The notes: generated by a model not told the origin, from the sequence alone. Positions 35,201 through 42,370 are shown, numbered from the stretch's first letter. The stretch is 58,213 nt of DNA from JAZDJP01 sp043803805 (GCA_043803805.1 JAZDJP010000133.1:1-58213), one strand, 5' to 3'. Translations and numbers: made by a program.

Positions 35201-35633
35201 CCTCCCGGACCGGACGGCCGCGGTCCTCCGGGACGGATGGTACGTCACCGGGGATATCGCCGCGCTTGACGAGGACGGATTCCTCACGATCACCGACCGT
35301 TTGAGCCGGTTCAGCAAAATCGGCGGGGAGATGGTCCCCCACGTCCGGGTGGAGGAAAAACTCCACGAACTGGCCGGGATCGCCGGGGAGGGATTCGCCG
35401 TCACCGGGGTCCCCGACGAGAAAAAGGGGGAGCGCCTCGTGGTGCTCCACACCCTGTCCGACGAAAAATTCCAGGAATGCCTCGGGAAACTCCCCCAGGC
35501 CGGACTGCCCAACCTCTGGATCCCGCGCGCCAGCCAGTTTTTCCGGGTTGACGAACTTCCCCATTTGGGCACGGGAAAACTGGACCTCCGCCGGATCCGC
35601 GAATTGGCGGTGTCCCTTTCCACCGCGCCGTGA
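32214..35633 (+). CDS. MFS transporter / PlsC acyltransferase / acyl-ACP synthetase fusion (LplT-Aas type)
   Basis: 1139 residues joining three modules that E. coli splits between LplT and Aas. Residues 1 to about 410: a 12-TM MFS lysophospholipid flippase (FNDLALKTLVVFLIMGMD, GGFLADRCSKRSVVIAIKIF). About 430-620: a PlsC acyltransferase with LLVANHLSMVDPLLV (H-x4-D near 446) and FAEGQITRTGQMLPFRRGF. About 640-1130: an AMP-binding acyl-ACP synthetase with IFSSGSTGEPKGIVLSHYN (about 783) and MEGYGCTECSPVVAVN. It would take lysophospholipids inwards and re-acylate them, with an activated acyl chain as intermediate. It starts on an ATGA overlap with the M28 gene; the following acyltransferase begins seven bases after its stop, so the pool of acyl-ACP could feed that enzyme. 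Confidence 0.9.
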   Translation: MNETATPPLPASRSGFWSLIVTQFQGAFNDLALKTLVVFLIMGMDLPPEKRDLLIALIGAIFAIPFILFSMAGGFLADRCSKRSVVIAIKIFEIAVMLFSIMAFSRQAMPLAFLAVFLMGTHSAFFSPSKYGLLPEILPEKHLSWGNGILELFTFVAIILGTMEGGLLSTALPGRQAWSGVILLMLSVAGLLTSLGIPRVPAADPARKFRMNALADLVAQVRQIRKNRVLWLATVGNTYFFFLAALLQFVIVIHGKDVLRLDDAQNGYLLAVVAIGIGVGSFAAGYLSNGKIEYGLIPLGSLGMTVFAGILAIPGLSVGAFATHLALLGFFSGFFIVPIAALLQHLPDRDQKGTVLAATSLLSFVGVFLASGVYYLLTVVLHLGTGGIFLGCAVATLAGTIYVVTLLPDALLRLLLWMLTHSIYRIRVEGRDNLPEKGGALLVANHLSMVDPLLVMASTDRFVRFLMYKTGYEFPLLKPFVHTLRVIPISPQQSPREMITSLREAGDSIRRGEVVCIFAEGQITRTGQMLPFRRGFERIMNDVNAPIIPVSLDRVWGSVFSFEKGRLLWKQPRRIPYPVTVSYGKPMPPGSPPHEVRQAVQELQSDSWRHRRRQMRPLPRAFIKTARRHPFRFAMADGHAPRVTFGAALTRATLLARRLKAEWRGQRMVGILLPPSVPGALVNLAAQMAGKIPVNLNYTLPEDALASCIRQCDIRSVVTSRTFLERVKITPPGKLIYLEDLASGVGIGEKLAAFLLAWGLPADALETCLGRTAPITLDDTATVIFSSGSTGEPKGIVLSHYNIVSNIEQVNQVFAFQPRDRILGILPCFHSFGFTTGLFLPATLGVGIAYHPNPLDARGIGALVNRYRVTFLMATPTFLQMYIRGCPAEDFGSLRLVVAGAEKLPERLAAAFEDKFGIRPMEGYGCTECSPVVAVNVPDFRGPGFRQVGAKRGTVGHPLPGISVRLADPDTMQPVPPGQAGMLLVRGPNVMTGYLGLPDRTAAVLRDGWYVTGDIAALDEDGFLTITDRLSRFSKIGGEMVPHVRVEEKLHELAGIAGEGFAVTGVPDEKKGERLVVLHTLSDEKFQECLGKLPQAGLPNLWIPRASQFFRVDELPHLGTGKLDLRRIRELAVSLSTAP

Positions 35634-35640
35634 GATGCCC

Positions 35641-36231
35641 ATGAGCCGATACATTTACAAAATCGCGACCGAGCCCCGTGAATTCGAACTGATTCATCGC
35701 CTGAACCACAAAACGTTCGTCGAGGAAATCCCCCAGCACCATCCGAACCCGGACGGACGGCTGGTGGACCGGTTTCACGGGGAAAACCTGTACCTCATCG
35801 CCCTTTACGGCGACACCCTGGCCGGGATGATCGCCTATCGCGACAAACGCCCCTTCTCCCTCGACCAGAAACTGCCCGATCTCGACCGGCTTCTCCCCCC
35901 GGGACACCGGCCGTGCGAATTCCGCCTGCTTGCCGTTGAGAAAAATCACCGCCGCAGCGCGGTCTTCTATCGGCTCTTCTTTTTCGCCGCCAGGGAGGGC
36001 CTTTCCCGGGGCAAAACCCTCGGGCTCATCTCGGGGACAACCCGGCAACTGCGCCTCTACCAGCGCCTCGGATTCACGCCGTTCGGCCCGCTTGTCGGAA
36101 CGCCCGACGCCCCCTACCAGCCGATGTATATGTCACTTGAAACCATTTCGAGCCACACCGCGTCCTTCCTCCCCGCGGACGAAAAGGAGGAATTTCTCCG
36201 GTATACCCGCCATGCCGCCTCGGACACGTAA
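35641..36231 (+). CDS. FeeM/GNAT-type N-acyltransferase (stand-alone)
   Basis: 196 residues. It shares a layout with the N-terminal part of the fusion protein at 29358: NHKTFVEEIPQHHPNPDGRL corresponds to RHDVYSRELGQHPANSDGKL, and both continue with a conserved Asp and hydrophobic strand (VDRFHGENLYLIAL). The strand RPCEFRLLAVEKNHRRSAVF leads into the acyl-CoA/ACP-binding loop, and LGLISGTTRQLRLYQRLGF closes the GNAT core. FeeM-like enzymes move an acyl chain from acyl-ACP to an amine. Two ATGs are close together (35635, 35641); 35641 is chosen for its spacing from GAG. It sits directly behind the acyl-ACP synthetase fusion, the likely acyl donor supply. Confidence 0.75.
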   Translation: MSRYIYKIATEPREFELIHRLNHKTFVEEIPQHHPNPDGRLVDRFHGENLYLIALYGDTLAGMIAYRDKRPFSLDQKLPDLDRLLPPGHRPCEFRLLAVEKNHRRSAVFYRLFFFAAREGLSRGKTLGLISGTTRQLRLYQRLGFTPFGPLVGTPDAPYQPMYMSLETISSHTASFLPADEKEEFLRYTRHAASDT

Positions 36232-37045
36232 GATGCTCATCGCCGGAATCGTCATCGCGGGGATCGCGCTGGCCTTTATCGCACTACGCCCGGTCCTGGA
36301 GAGATACCTCACCTACTTCCCCTCCCGGCGCCTGGAAACGACACCGGAGGAAGCCGGTCTCGCTTACGAAAACGTCGCCTTCCCCGCCGCGGACGGGACA
36401 TCCCTGCACGGCTGGTTCGTCCCCCACCCTTCCGCCCGCGCGACGATTCTCTTCTCCCACGGGAACGCCGGAAACATCAGCCACCGTCTGGACAAACTCC
36501 GGATCCTTCACGGCCGCGGGTGTTCCGTGTTCCTCTACGACCACCGGGGTTACGGGAAAAGCGAGGGGACGCCCTCGGAATCAGGACTTTACGCCGACGG
36601 GGAAGGGGCCTGGCGGTGGCTCGTCGAAACCCGGAAAATCGCCCCGGGGGAAATCGTTCTTTATGGCGAATCGCTCGGGACCGGCGTGGTGGTGGACCTC
36701 GCGACGAAGTTTCCCGCCGGGGGAATCATCGTGGAAAGCGGATTCTCATCGTTCCGGAAACTTGCGCGCGAGGCCTACCCGCTCCTCGGACGAATCGCCT
36801 CCAACCGGTTCGACAACCTCGACAAGATCCGGAAGATTGCCGTCCCAAAACTCGTCATTCACGCGGAGCGCGACGGACTCGTCCCCATCGCCCATGCCGA
36901 GGCGCTTTTCGCCGCCGCCAGGGAACCCAAGGCGATCCTCCGGCTCCCCCGCGGCGGGCATAACGACGGATTCCTCATGAGCGAATCCGAGTATGGTTCC
37001 GGCCTCGATAAATTCCTTTCATCCCTTCCGGGAGGCGCCCGATGA
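36212..37045 (+). CDS. Membrane-anchored alpha/beta hydrolase
   Basis: 277 residues with an N-terminal anchor (MLIAGIVIAGIALAFIAL) and an alpha/beta hydrolase domain: FSHGNAGN, YDHRGYGKSEG, nucleophile LYGESLGTGV (Ser154), acid HAERDGLVP (Asp221) and GGHNDGF (His250), the full triad. The group resembles the BEM46/ABHD13-like serine hydrolases, whose substrates are usually unknown lipids or esters. The start at 36212 overlaps the preceding gene and gives an N-terminal basic cap; 36233 is possible. It ends on ATGA with the next gene. In this cluster it could release an acylated product, but that is inference. Confidence 0.85.
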   Translation: MPPRTRKMLIAGIVIAGIALAFIALRPVLERYLTYFPSRRLETTPEEAGLAYENVAFPAADGTSLHGWFVPHPSARATILFSHGNAGNISHRLDKLRILHGRGCSVFLYDHRGYGKSEGTPSESGLYADGEGAWRWLVETRKIAPGEIVLYGESLGTGVVVDLATKFPAGGIIVESGFSSFRKLAREAYPLLGRIASNRFDNLDKIRKIAVPKLVIHAERDGLVPIAHAEALFAAAREPKAILRLPRGGHNDGFLMSESEYGSGLDKFLSSLPGGAR

Positions 37046-37416
37046 AACCGCGCCGCGCCGCCATCGGCCTCGGGCTGTTCCTCGCTGTGTTCACCGCGGT
37101 CGTGCCGCGCGGATACGGGATGCCGGTCCCCTCCGGAATGGAAACTACCGCCGCGGCCTCATCGCGCGAAAAAGATCTCGCCCGGGCCCGGGATGTCCTC
37201 CGGCGGGACGACGTCCGGAAATCCCTCTCCCGGCGCGGGATAACCGCCGCTCAGGCCGAGGCCCGGCTTGCGTCGCTTTCGAACGAGGAACTTCGATGCC
37301 TGGCGGACGATGCCCAAGCCGGCGGAAATGCCGACGTCATTTCCATCATTTTCTGGTCCGTCATGTTCATCAACGCGATCCTCTACGAAATTTTCTTCCA
37401 TTGGTCCGCGCCGTAA
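37042..37416 (+). CDS. PA2779-like small membrane protein
   Basis: 124 residues with a signal peptide (GLFLAVFTAVVPRGYGM) and a C-terminal TM (VISIIFWSVMFINAILYEIF). The middle helix block VLRRDDVRKSLSRRGITAAQ followed by ARLASLSNEELRCLAD matches the pattern of the PA2779/DUF6627 family, in which it recurs as Arg-Asp-Asp-Val-x-x-x-Leu. That family is usually linked to a PA2778-type C39 peptidase gene; none is here. It closes the six-gene overlapping run through an ATGA with the hydrolase. Function unknown. Confidence 0.7.
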   Translation: MKPRRAAIGLGLFLAVFTAVVPRGYGMPVPSGMETTAAASSREKDLARARDVLRRDDVRKSLSRRGITAAQAEARLASLSNEELRCLADDAQAGGNADVISIIFWSVMFINAILYEIFFHWSAP

Positions 37417-37450
37417 CACGGAAGAAGAAAACCTCACCACGAAAACGCGA
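37416..37450. repeat. Degenerate octad tract CACGGAA/CACGAAA
   Basis: Partial tract with CACGGAAG and ACCACGAAAACGCGAAA spacing, similar in composition to the ACGGAA tracts at 42371-42402 in the other orientation. It fills part of the 60-base gap between convergent genes. Weak evidence, reported as a member of the array family. Confidence 0.4.
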
Positions 37451-37476
37451 AAAAATCAGGGTTATTGTGAACGGTC

Positions 37477-38016
37477 CTATTGCGGAGTCGTCTGATGATT
37501 CGGCTTCCCCGAGGTTCCCGGATCCGGATTTCCGGCGTGGATTCCGGAGTGGCCCGCTTCGTAACGAGCAGTCTTCTGCCTCTCCATTGTTGCCCGATAT
37601 TCTGACAAGGGTTTCCACGGCACAACGTAGGACACGGGAATGCAAATCAACAAAATGCCCAACAGAACCACATTTATCTTTTTCCAGCGCGGCCCCCGAG
37701 GATCACGCGCGGCGCGGACGATCCGGATGAGCCAGAACGGGGAAAACAACACAAAAGGACCAACCACCGCCCCGCCGGTGACAGGAGCCATGACGACAAC
37801 AACAATGATGAACCAGAGAAACATCCAAGCCGGACTTCGGACGCCGGAATGTTCCGTCCGTCGGACGATGGAAAGGGAGATCGGGCCCGCCAGTAACGTC
37901 CAGAGGACAAAAAGGACGAGCCAATAACCTGCAAACGGGATTATTCCCGTCACGTTTGCATCAAGACACACCCCGCAGGCGAGCGCGGGAACCACCACAA
38001 CTGAAAGATGACTCAT
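37477..38016 (-). CDS. Four-TM membrane protein of unknown function
   Basis: 179 residues from the ATG at 38016; an in-frame TTG at 38025 would add three residues. Hydrophobic segments lie at GYWLVLFVLWTLLAGPISL, SPAWMFLWFIIVVVVMAPVT, VGPFVLFSPFWLIRIV and INVVLLGILLICIPVSYVV. An N-terminal ACGVC cysteine pair is notable, and the C-terminal tail is hydrophilic and low-complexity (HAGNPDPGTSGKPNHQ). It is visibly more AT-rich than its neighbours, and similar AT-rich orphan membrane genes recur at 44503, 52922 and 56958. It is convergent with PA2779 and lies next to nuoD without apparent functional link. Confidence 0.6.
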   Translation of the reverse strand: MSHLSVVVVPALACGVCLDANVTGIIPFAGYWLVLFVLWTLLAGPISLSIVRRTEHSGVRSPAWMFLWFIIVVVVMAPVTGGAVVGPFVLFSPFWLIRIVRAARDPRGPRWKKINVVLLGILLICIPVSYVVPWKPLSEYRATMERQKTARYEAGHSGIHAGNPDPGTSGKPNHQTTPQ

Positions 38017-38073
38017 GTCATCCAATCCCCATTACCCGGCCGGCGCTGTTCGGGCGGGAGCGCCGCAACACGC

Positions 38074-39270
38074 CTACCGATCCACCTCGCCGAGCACGAT
38101 ATCAATGCTTCCGACAATCGCGACGAGATCGGCGATGAGGACGCCGGGGGAAATCTCCGGCAGGGCGCTCACGGCGGCGAACGACGGGGACCGGCACTTG
38201 CATCGATTGGGTTTGAGGCCGCCGTCGGAAACGATGTAAAAACCGAGTTCCCCCCGCGGGCTCTCCGACCGCGAATAAACCTCCCCCTTCGGCGGCGCGA
38301 CGCGGCGCGGGACCGCCTCCTTGATGTTCCCCGCCGGGACGGCCTTCACCGCCTGGCGGAGGATCCGCGCCGACTGACGCATCTCCGCGATGCGGACCCA
38401 ATAACGGTCCCAGCAGGAACCGACCTTCCCGAATTGCCCGGTCCCCACCGGCACGTCGAACTCGAACCGGTCGTAAATCGAATACGGTTCGTCCTTCCGG
38501 AGGTCCCGTTTCACCCCCGATCCGCGCAGGTTCGGCCCGGACAGGGCATGGGCGCGGGCGATTTCCGGCGAAATCACCCCGACGTCCGCCGTCCGGTCGA
38601 TGAAAATGGCATTGTTTGTGAGAAGATCATCGAACTCGTCGAGATTTTTCTCGAAGGCGTCGAGGAATTCGACGGTCCGCGCCTCGAATCCCTCCGGCAG
38701 ATCCCGCGCCACCCCCCCGATCCAAATATAATTATAAAGGAGGCGCGCCCCCGACACCCATTCGAGAAGGTCCATAATCTTTTCACGGTCGGTGAACGCC
38801 CAGAGGAACGGGGTGAACGCCCCCACATCCATCCCGTAGGTGCCGACGGCCACCAGGTGGCTGGCGATACGGTTCAACTCGCAGACGATGACACGGATGT
38901 ATTCCACCCGCTCGGGCACACGGATGCCCATGAGCCGCTCCACGCCCAACACATACGAAAGCTCCTGATTCATGGCGGCCAGGTAGTCGCAACGGTCGGT
39001 GTAGGGGATGACCTGGGGCCAGGTCATGGCCTCGGCGTGCTTCTCGAAGCACCGGTGAAGGTAGCCGATATGGGGACGGACGGACGTCACCACCTCCCCG
39101 TCGAGCCCCACCTCGAGGCGCAGCACCCCGTGGGTGGACGGGTGCTGGGGACCCATGTTGAGCGTCATCGTCTCGCTTTCGACCGCCCCGGATACGGGAC
39201 GCGGGCCGAGGGCGATCTCCAGTTCGTTGCCGCCCGTCAGGGACCACCGCTGGGATGAACCGGATGGCAT
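38074..39270 (-). CDS. nuoD: NADH-quinone oxidoreductase subunit D, orphan
   Basis: 398 residues of complex I 49-kDa subunit: TMTLNMGPQHPSTHGVLRL, HIGYLHRCFEKHAEAMTWP, YTDRCDYLAAMNQELSYVL, GPNLRGSGVKRDLRKDEPYS, RCKCRSPSF near the C terminus and GSIDIVLGEVDR as the closing motif. The quinone-site His and Tyr regions are intact and the length is normal. NuoD forms the quinone-reduction site with NuoB. Here it stands alone with no other nuo gene on either side, so complex I genes must be dispersed or this is a second copy. The SD is a moderate AAAGGG, and it is downstream of the metal-permease gene on the same strand (44 bases). Confidence 0.93.
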   Translation of the reverse strand: MPSGSSQRWSLTGGNELEIALGPRPVSGAVESETMTLNMGPQHPSTHGVLRLEVGLDGEVVTSVRPHIGYLHRCFEKHAEAMTWPQVIPYTDRCDYLAAMNQELSYVLGVERLMGIRVPERVEYIRVIVCELNRIASHLVAVGTYGMDVGAFTPFLWAFTDREKIMDLLEWVSGARLLYNYIWIGGVARDLPEGFEARTVEFLDAFEKNLDEFDDLLTNNAIFIDRTADVGVISPEIARAHALSGPNLRGSGVKRDLRKDEPYSIYDRFEFDVPVGTGQFGKVGSCWDRYWVRIAEMRQSARILRQAVKAVPAGNIKEAVPRRVAPPKGEVYSRSESPRGELGFYIVSDGGLKPNRCKCRSPSFAAVSALPEISPGVLIADLVAIVGSIDIVLGEVDR

Positions 39271-39314
39271 ATCAGCCCTTTCAGCTTTCCATCATACCTT
39301 GACCGAAATTCCGT

Positions 39315-41090
39315 TCAATGATGCTCTTCCGATCCGCATTCGCACGTTTCCCCGCGCGCGTCCTCCCCGTGATGACAATCGTGCCCGCCGGAATGGAACA
39401 CCTTCCGAAAGAATACAACCAGGACGAGCGCGAGGAACACCGCCGCCGAACCGATTTCGAGCCATCGGGGAACCTCCCGCGCCCCATCGAGGAACCGCAC
39501 GCCGGACGGGAATCGCGGGGCGAGATAATTGAGCAGATACCCCGCCGCCAGACTCACCACCGCCAGCGCCGCGAGATACACGGTCGTCGCCCGCCGGCCG
39601 AGCGTCTTCCAAACGACAAGCACCGTCGTCAGATTCGTCGCCGGCCCCGTCAGAAGATAAACCAGCGCGGCCCCCGGCGAAAGCCCCTGGGCGATGAGCG
39701 CCGCGGCCACGGGGGTGGAACTCGTGGCGCAGGTATACATCGGGATGCCGACGAGCAGCATCAACACCATGGTGCCGAAGCCCGACCCGCGGCTTCCCGC
39801 GAACAATGGCCCGAGGGGGAGCGCGAGGATGACGCCCGAAAGCAACATCCCCAGGACGAACCAGCCGGCGATGTCCCCGAGAAGTTCCCCGAACCCGTAG
39901 GTAAAAATCCGCCGGAGGCGGTCCGCCGCCCCGTGGCGGTGGTCCCGTCCGCCGGGTTCATCGCAGAGCGGGCACCGATCGAGCCCCTCCGGCGGCGGAT
40001 CGGGGGTGCGATCCACGGCATCCGTGAGGAGCCCCCCCGCCACCGCCGTCACGAGCGCCGCGAGCGGCCGGTACACGGCCATGAACGGCCCGAGCAGGAC
40101 CCAGGTGAGGGCGATGGAATCGGGCCCCGTCTCCGGCGTCGAAATTAAAAATGAAACCGTCGCCCCCTTGCTCGCCCCGCGCTTGCGAAGGGCCGCCGCG
40201 GCCGGCACAACCCCGCAGGAGCATAACGGCAGAGGCACCCCGAGCGCCGCCAGTTTCAGCACCGGCCCCGCGCCACGTCCCCGGACCATCGCGTCCAGGT
40301 GCCACCGCGAGAAGAACACATGAAACACCCCGCCCAGGAAAAGCCCCAACAGCATAAACGGCGCCGAGGCAAGCACCATGGTCCAGGTCGCGGCCAGGAC
40401 ATGCCGGAGAAGATCCCCGGCGTCCCGGAGAAGCGCCCCCTCGAGCCACTCGTGGAAGAAAAACGTCGCCGTGCCCAACAATAAAAATGCCCCTCCGATG
40501 ACCAATCCCTCGTAACGCTCGATCCTCTCGGCCCGGAGGCGTTTGGCCCCCTCCCAGGCCAGGTTCACCATGAACGCCATCCCGGCGAGCGTGATGACGG
40601 CATTCATCAGCACAAGCGCCCCGAACACGGCCGGCCGCGCCGTCCCCGCCGCCAGGAACACCGGGAGAATGGCCTCACAGGGGGAGAACACCAGAATGCT
40701 CAACAAATAAACAACCGCCCCCCGCCCCCCGGCCGCCGTCTTCGCCGCGGCCGCCCCCCCGCCGTGGTCATGCGCGTGCCCGAGGAAATGCCGGACGATG
40801 AAAAACAACCCCGCCGCCGCGAACAGCAGGAGCGTCACCGCCGGAACGACCGTCTCGGCGGCTTCATGCAGAAAATGGCCGAGCCGGCCGACAAGAAGGC
40901 CGAGGACCGTCGTGGACAAAAGATGCCCCCCGCCCGCGAGAAGCACCACCCCCATGACGCGCCGCTTGGTCCATCCCGCGCGCCGCCCCACCAGGACGAA
41001 CGGCATCCAGTGGCTGGGCATGGCGGCGTGAAATCCCGCGATGAGCGCGGCGGTGAGGAACAGCCCGGCGATATCGAATCCGCCTTCCAT
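39315..41090 (-). CDS. Metal efflux permease: NicO/UreH-like plus SO_0444/ArsP-type fusion
   Basis: 591 residues, around 14 TM segments. The first 220 form a NicO/UreH-like unit (GFHAAMPSHWMPFVLVGRRA, LAGGGHLLSTTVLGLL, with HAHDHGG after TM4). The next 340 form an SO_0444/ArsP-type permease: GVPLPLCSCGVVPAAAALRK, FLISTPETGPDSIALTWVLL, a Cys-rich loop DRCPLCDEPGGRDHRHG, and MYTCATSSTPVAAALIAQGL then LLTGPATNLTTVLV. The C terminus is a metal-binding tail with His and Cys clusters (GHDCHHGEDARGETCECG). Export of Cu, Zn or similar metal is the family expectation. Its ATG overlaps the PIN toxin stop (TGATG), so it is translated with the toxin-antitoxin pair. Confidence 0.8.
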   Translation of the reverse strand: MEGGFDIAGLFLTAALIAGFHAAMPSHWMPFVLVGRRAGWTKRRVMGVVLLAGGGHLLSTTVLGLLVGRLGHFLHEAAETVVPAVTLLLFAAAGLFFIVRHFLGHAHDHGGGAAAAKTAAGGRGAVVYLLSILVFSPCEAILPVFLAAGTARPAVFGALVLMNAVITLAGMAFMVNLAWEGAKRLRAERIERYEGLVIGGAFLLLGTATFFFHEWLEGALLRDAGDLLRHVLAATWTMVLASAPFMLLGLFLGGVFHVFFSRWHLDAMVRGRGAGPVLKLAALGVPLPLCSCGVVPAAAALRKRGASKGATVSFLISTPETGPDSIALTWVLLGPFMAVYRPLAALVTAVAGGLLTDAVDRTPDPPPEGLDRCPLCDEPGGRDHRHGAADRLRRIFTYGFGELLGDIAGWFVLGMLLSGVILALPLGPLFAGSRGSGFGTMVLMLLVGIPMYTCATSSTPVAAALIAQGLSPGAALVYLLTGPATNLTTVLVVWKTLGRRATTVYLAALAVVSLAAGYLLNYLAPRFPSGVRFLDGAREVPRWLEIGSAAVFLALVLVVFFRKVFHSGGHDCHHGEDARGETCECGSEEHH

Positions 41091-41509
41091 CAAAAAGGCT
41101 CCCCGGAGAGGGAACGCAGCATATTCAGAAACTCACGCGGGGCGACCACTTTCACACCGCAGGTCATTCCCGACGGAAAATGCCGCCGATCCCCCGTCAC
41201 CAGCAACGCGCCGGCCGCGGCCGCCGTCTCCAGAAAGGGAATATCGTCCGGATCGGAAAGCGCCGCCGGCAAGGGTCTGGCGGTAACCGGTTTCGCCTCA
41301 AGGCGGATGGCCGTCAGGAGAAATTCCACATATTCCGCGGGCAGGGAGAGTTCGGGGCGTCGCAACACCGTCTCGTATTCGTCGAGAATCCTCCCGTCCA
41401 CGAACAACTCAATCGCCCCATCCAGAAGCAACTCCACAATCTGTCCGCAGGGGCCGCCGGCCGAAATCACCCCGGATACAAGGACATTGGTGTCGAGAAC
41501 CGCCTTCAT
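41090..41509 (-). CDS. PIN-domain toxin, VapC-like (COG1569 group)
   Basis: 139 residues with the PIN fold: MKAVLDTNVLVSGVIS (first Asp, Asp6), an Asp/Glu-rich middle (DEYETVLRRPE), LSDPDDIPFLETAAAAGALL (acidic pair) and LVTGDRRHFP (third acidic residue). Such ribonucleases cut RNA and are silenced by a partner antitoxin. The gene overlaps the antitoxin by ATGA and its own stop overlaps the ATG of the metal permease. As a pair with the next gene it is a complete type II module. A phage-defence, plasmid-addiction or chromosomal role cannot be told apart by sequence alone. Confidence 0.85.
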   Translation of the reverse strand: MKAVLDTNVLVSGVISAGGPCGQIVELLLDGAIELFVDGRILDEYETVLRRPELSLPAEYVEFLLTAIRLEAKPVTARPLPAALSDPDDIPFLETAAAAGALLVTGDRRHFPSGMTCGVKVVAPREFLNMLRSLSGEPF

Positions 41510-41799
41510 CGCCCGGCCCGCCGCTCCCGTCTCGATTTGGCCACAACCCGGCCGACGTCATCCGGCCCCCAGCGGTCAATCCCGGCCGTTTTCGCCGCCG
41601 CGCGAAGGTGATCGAGCGCCATCCGGGCGCGGGCCCGCCGGATGGCGGTGAGTTCCTCCTCCACCCCATCGGATGATACAAAGGACAGGATGGCAAAGGG
41701 ATGGCCGTTCGCGGTCAGGACCATCTCCTTCTCCTCCTTGAGATTTTCCCGGACCATCCCGATTTTTGTCCGCAGATCCCGGACCGTGAGAAACTTCAT
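41506..41799 (-). CDS. Phd/YefM-type antitoxin
   Basis: 97 residues. The N-terminal KFLTVRDLRTKIGMVRENLK with EKEMVLTANGHPFAILSFVS is the Phd/YefM DNA-binding fold; the C-terminal half (RRARARMALDHLRAAAKTAG) is the toxin-binding, charge-rich tail. The ATG at 41799 has a GGGAGG SD; an upstream in-frame start is ignored. It probably represses its own promoter together with the toxin. Confidence 0.85.
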   Translation of the reverse strand: MKFLTVRDLRTKIGMVRENLKEEKEMVLTANGHPFAILSFVSSDGVEEELTAIRRARARMALDHLRAAAKTAGIDRWGPDDVGRVVAKSRRERRAGR

Positions 41800-41848
41800 G
41801 GAACACCTCCCTCCCAACCAGAACCATACACACCTGTGTCACAATACA

Positions 41849-41877
41849 GTATACAATAATACCCTGTTTTTGTCAAC
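41849..41877 (-). promoter_or_regulatory. Strong promoter of the toxin-antitoxin/permease operon
   Basis: On the minus strand a perfect TTGACA (41877-41872) and TATACT (41854-41849) stand 17 bases apart. Transcription would start near 41842, about 43 bases before the antitoxin ATG. The GTATAC hexamer over the -10 box is palindromic and could be part of an antitoxin operator. This is the best sigma-70 promoter I see in the window. Confidence 0.75.
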
Positions 41878-41909
41878 CGGGCGAAGGATAGCGGGGAATC
41901 AGGACCTAC

Positions 41910-41985
41910 CGAAGTCAGCGAGTCAGGGAGTCACCGAGTCCAGGGATCTCAAAGGCGGATGAAATTCCGAATTGCGAACGAATTC
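41910..41985. repeat. Octad plus heptad array
   Basis: Four 8-base units at 41910-41941 (CGAAGTCA, GCGAGTCA, GGGAGTCA, CCGAGTCC) and, after 16 bases, four 7-base units at 41958-41985 (GATGAAA, TTCCGAA, TTGCGAA, CGAATTC). The same order, octad then heptad, is seen at 18925-18984. Confidence 0.75.
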
Positions 41986-42304
41986 ACCACCTACGTTTCC
42001 TGTTTTTCTTTCTGCGAATCCCTTTCGTTGCTGACCACATGAGGCGACCCGAAGCGTCATATAATTCCATTACGGCCCCCTTGCTGTCAAACCCCATACT
42101 TACTCGAGGCGTCCCCTTCACATCAAGAAGGACAAGTCCTGGAGATTCTTTGAACGCACTCAAGCCAAGCAGCGTGCGTCCTTTCGCATCGAACATGACC
42201 AAAACAGGTCCATCCTTGAGTAATCCCAAACTTGCGCGCATCCGACCCTTTGAATCCACCAAACGGAATTCTTGCGCTTTAATAACTTGATGCGCCGATT
42301 TCAT
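41984..42304 (-). CDS. Small protein with four beta-hairpin-like repeats
   Basis: 106 residues from the ATG at 42304, preceded by GGAGGGG. After a short helix (HQVIKAQ) come four repeats of about 20 residues, each with a strand, an Asp-x-Lys/Ser-Gly turn and another strand: EFRLVDSKGRMRASLGLL, VLVMFDAKGRTLLGLSAF, GLVLLDVKGTPRVSMGFD and AVMELYDASGRLMWSA. The C terminus is basic (RRKKNRKRRW). I do not know a named family with certainty; the repeat suggests a small beta-solenoid or a stacked hairpin fold. The basic tail might bind nucleic acid or lipid. Confidence 0.6.
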   Translation of the reverse strand: MKSAHQVIKAQEFRLVDSKGRMRASLGLLKDGPVLVMFDAKGRTLLGLSAFKESPGLVLLDVKGTPRVSMGFDSKGAVMELYDASGRLMWSATKGIRRKKNRKRRW

Positions 42305-42370
42305 ACATTGCCCCTCCTTGAACCCAGAGTCCCGAATCCCAGTCTCTTGCTCGCACACACCCCATCTCCA

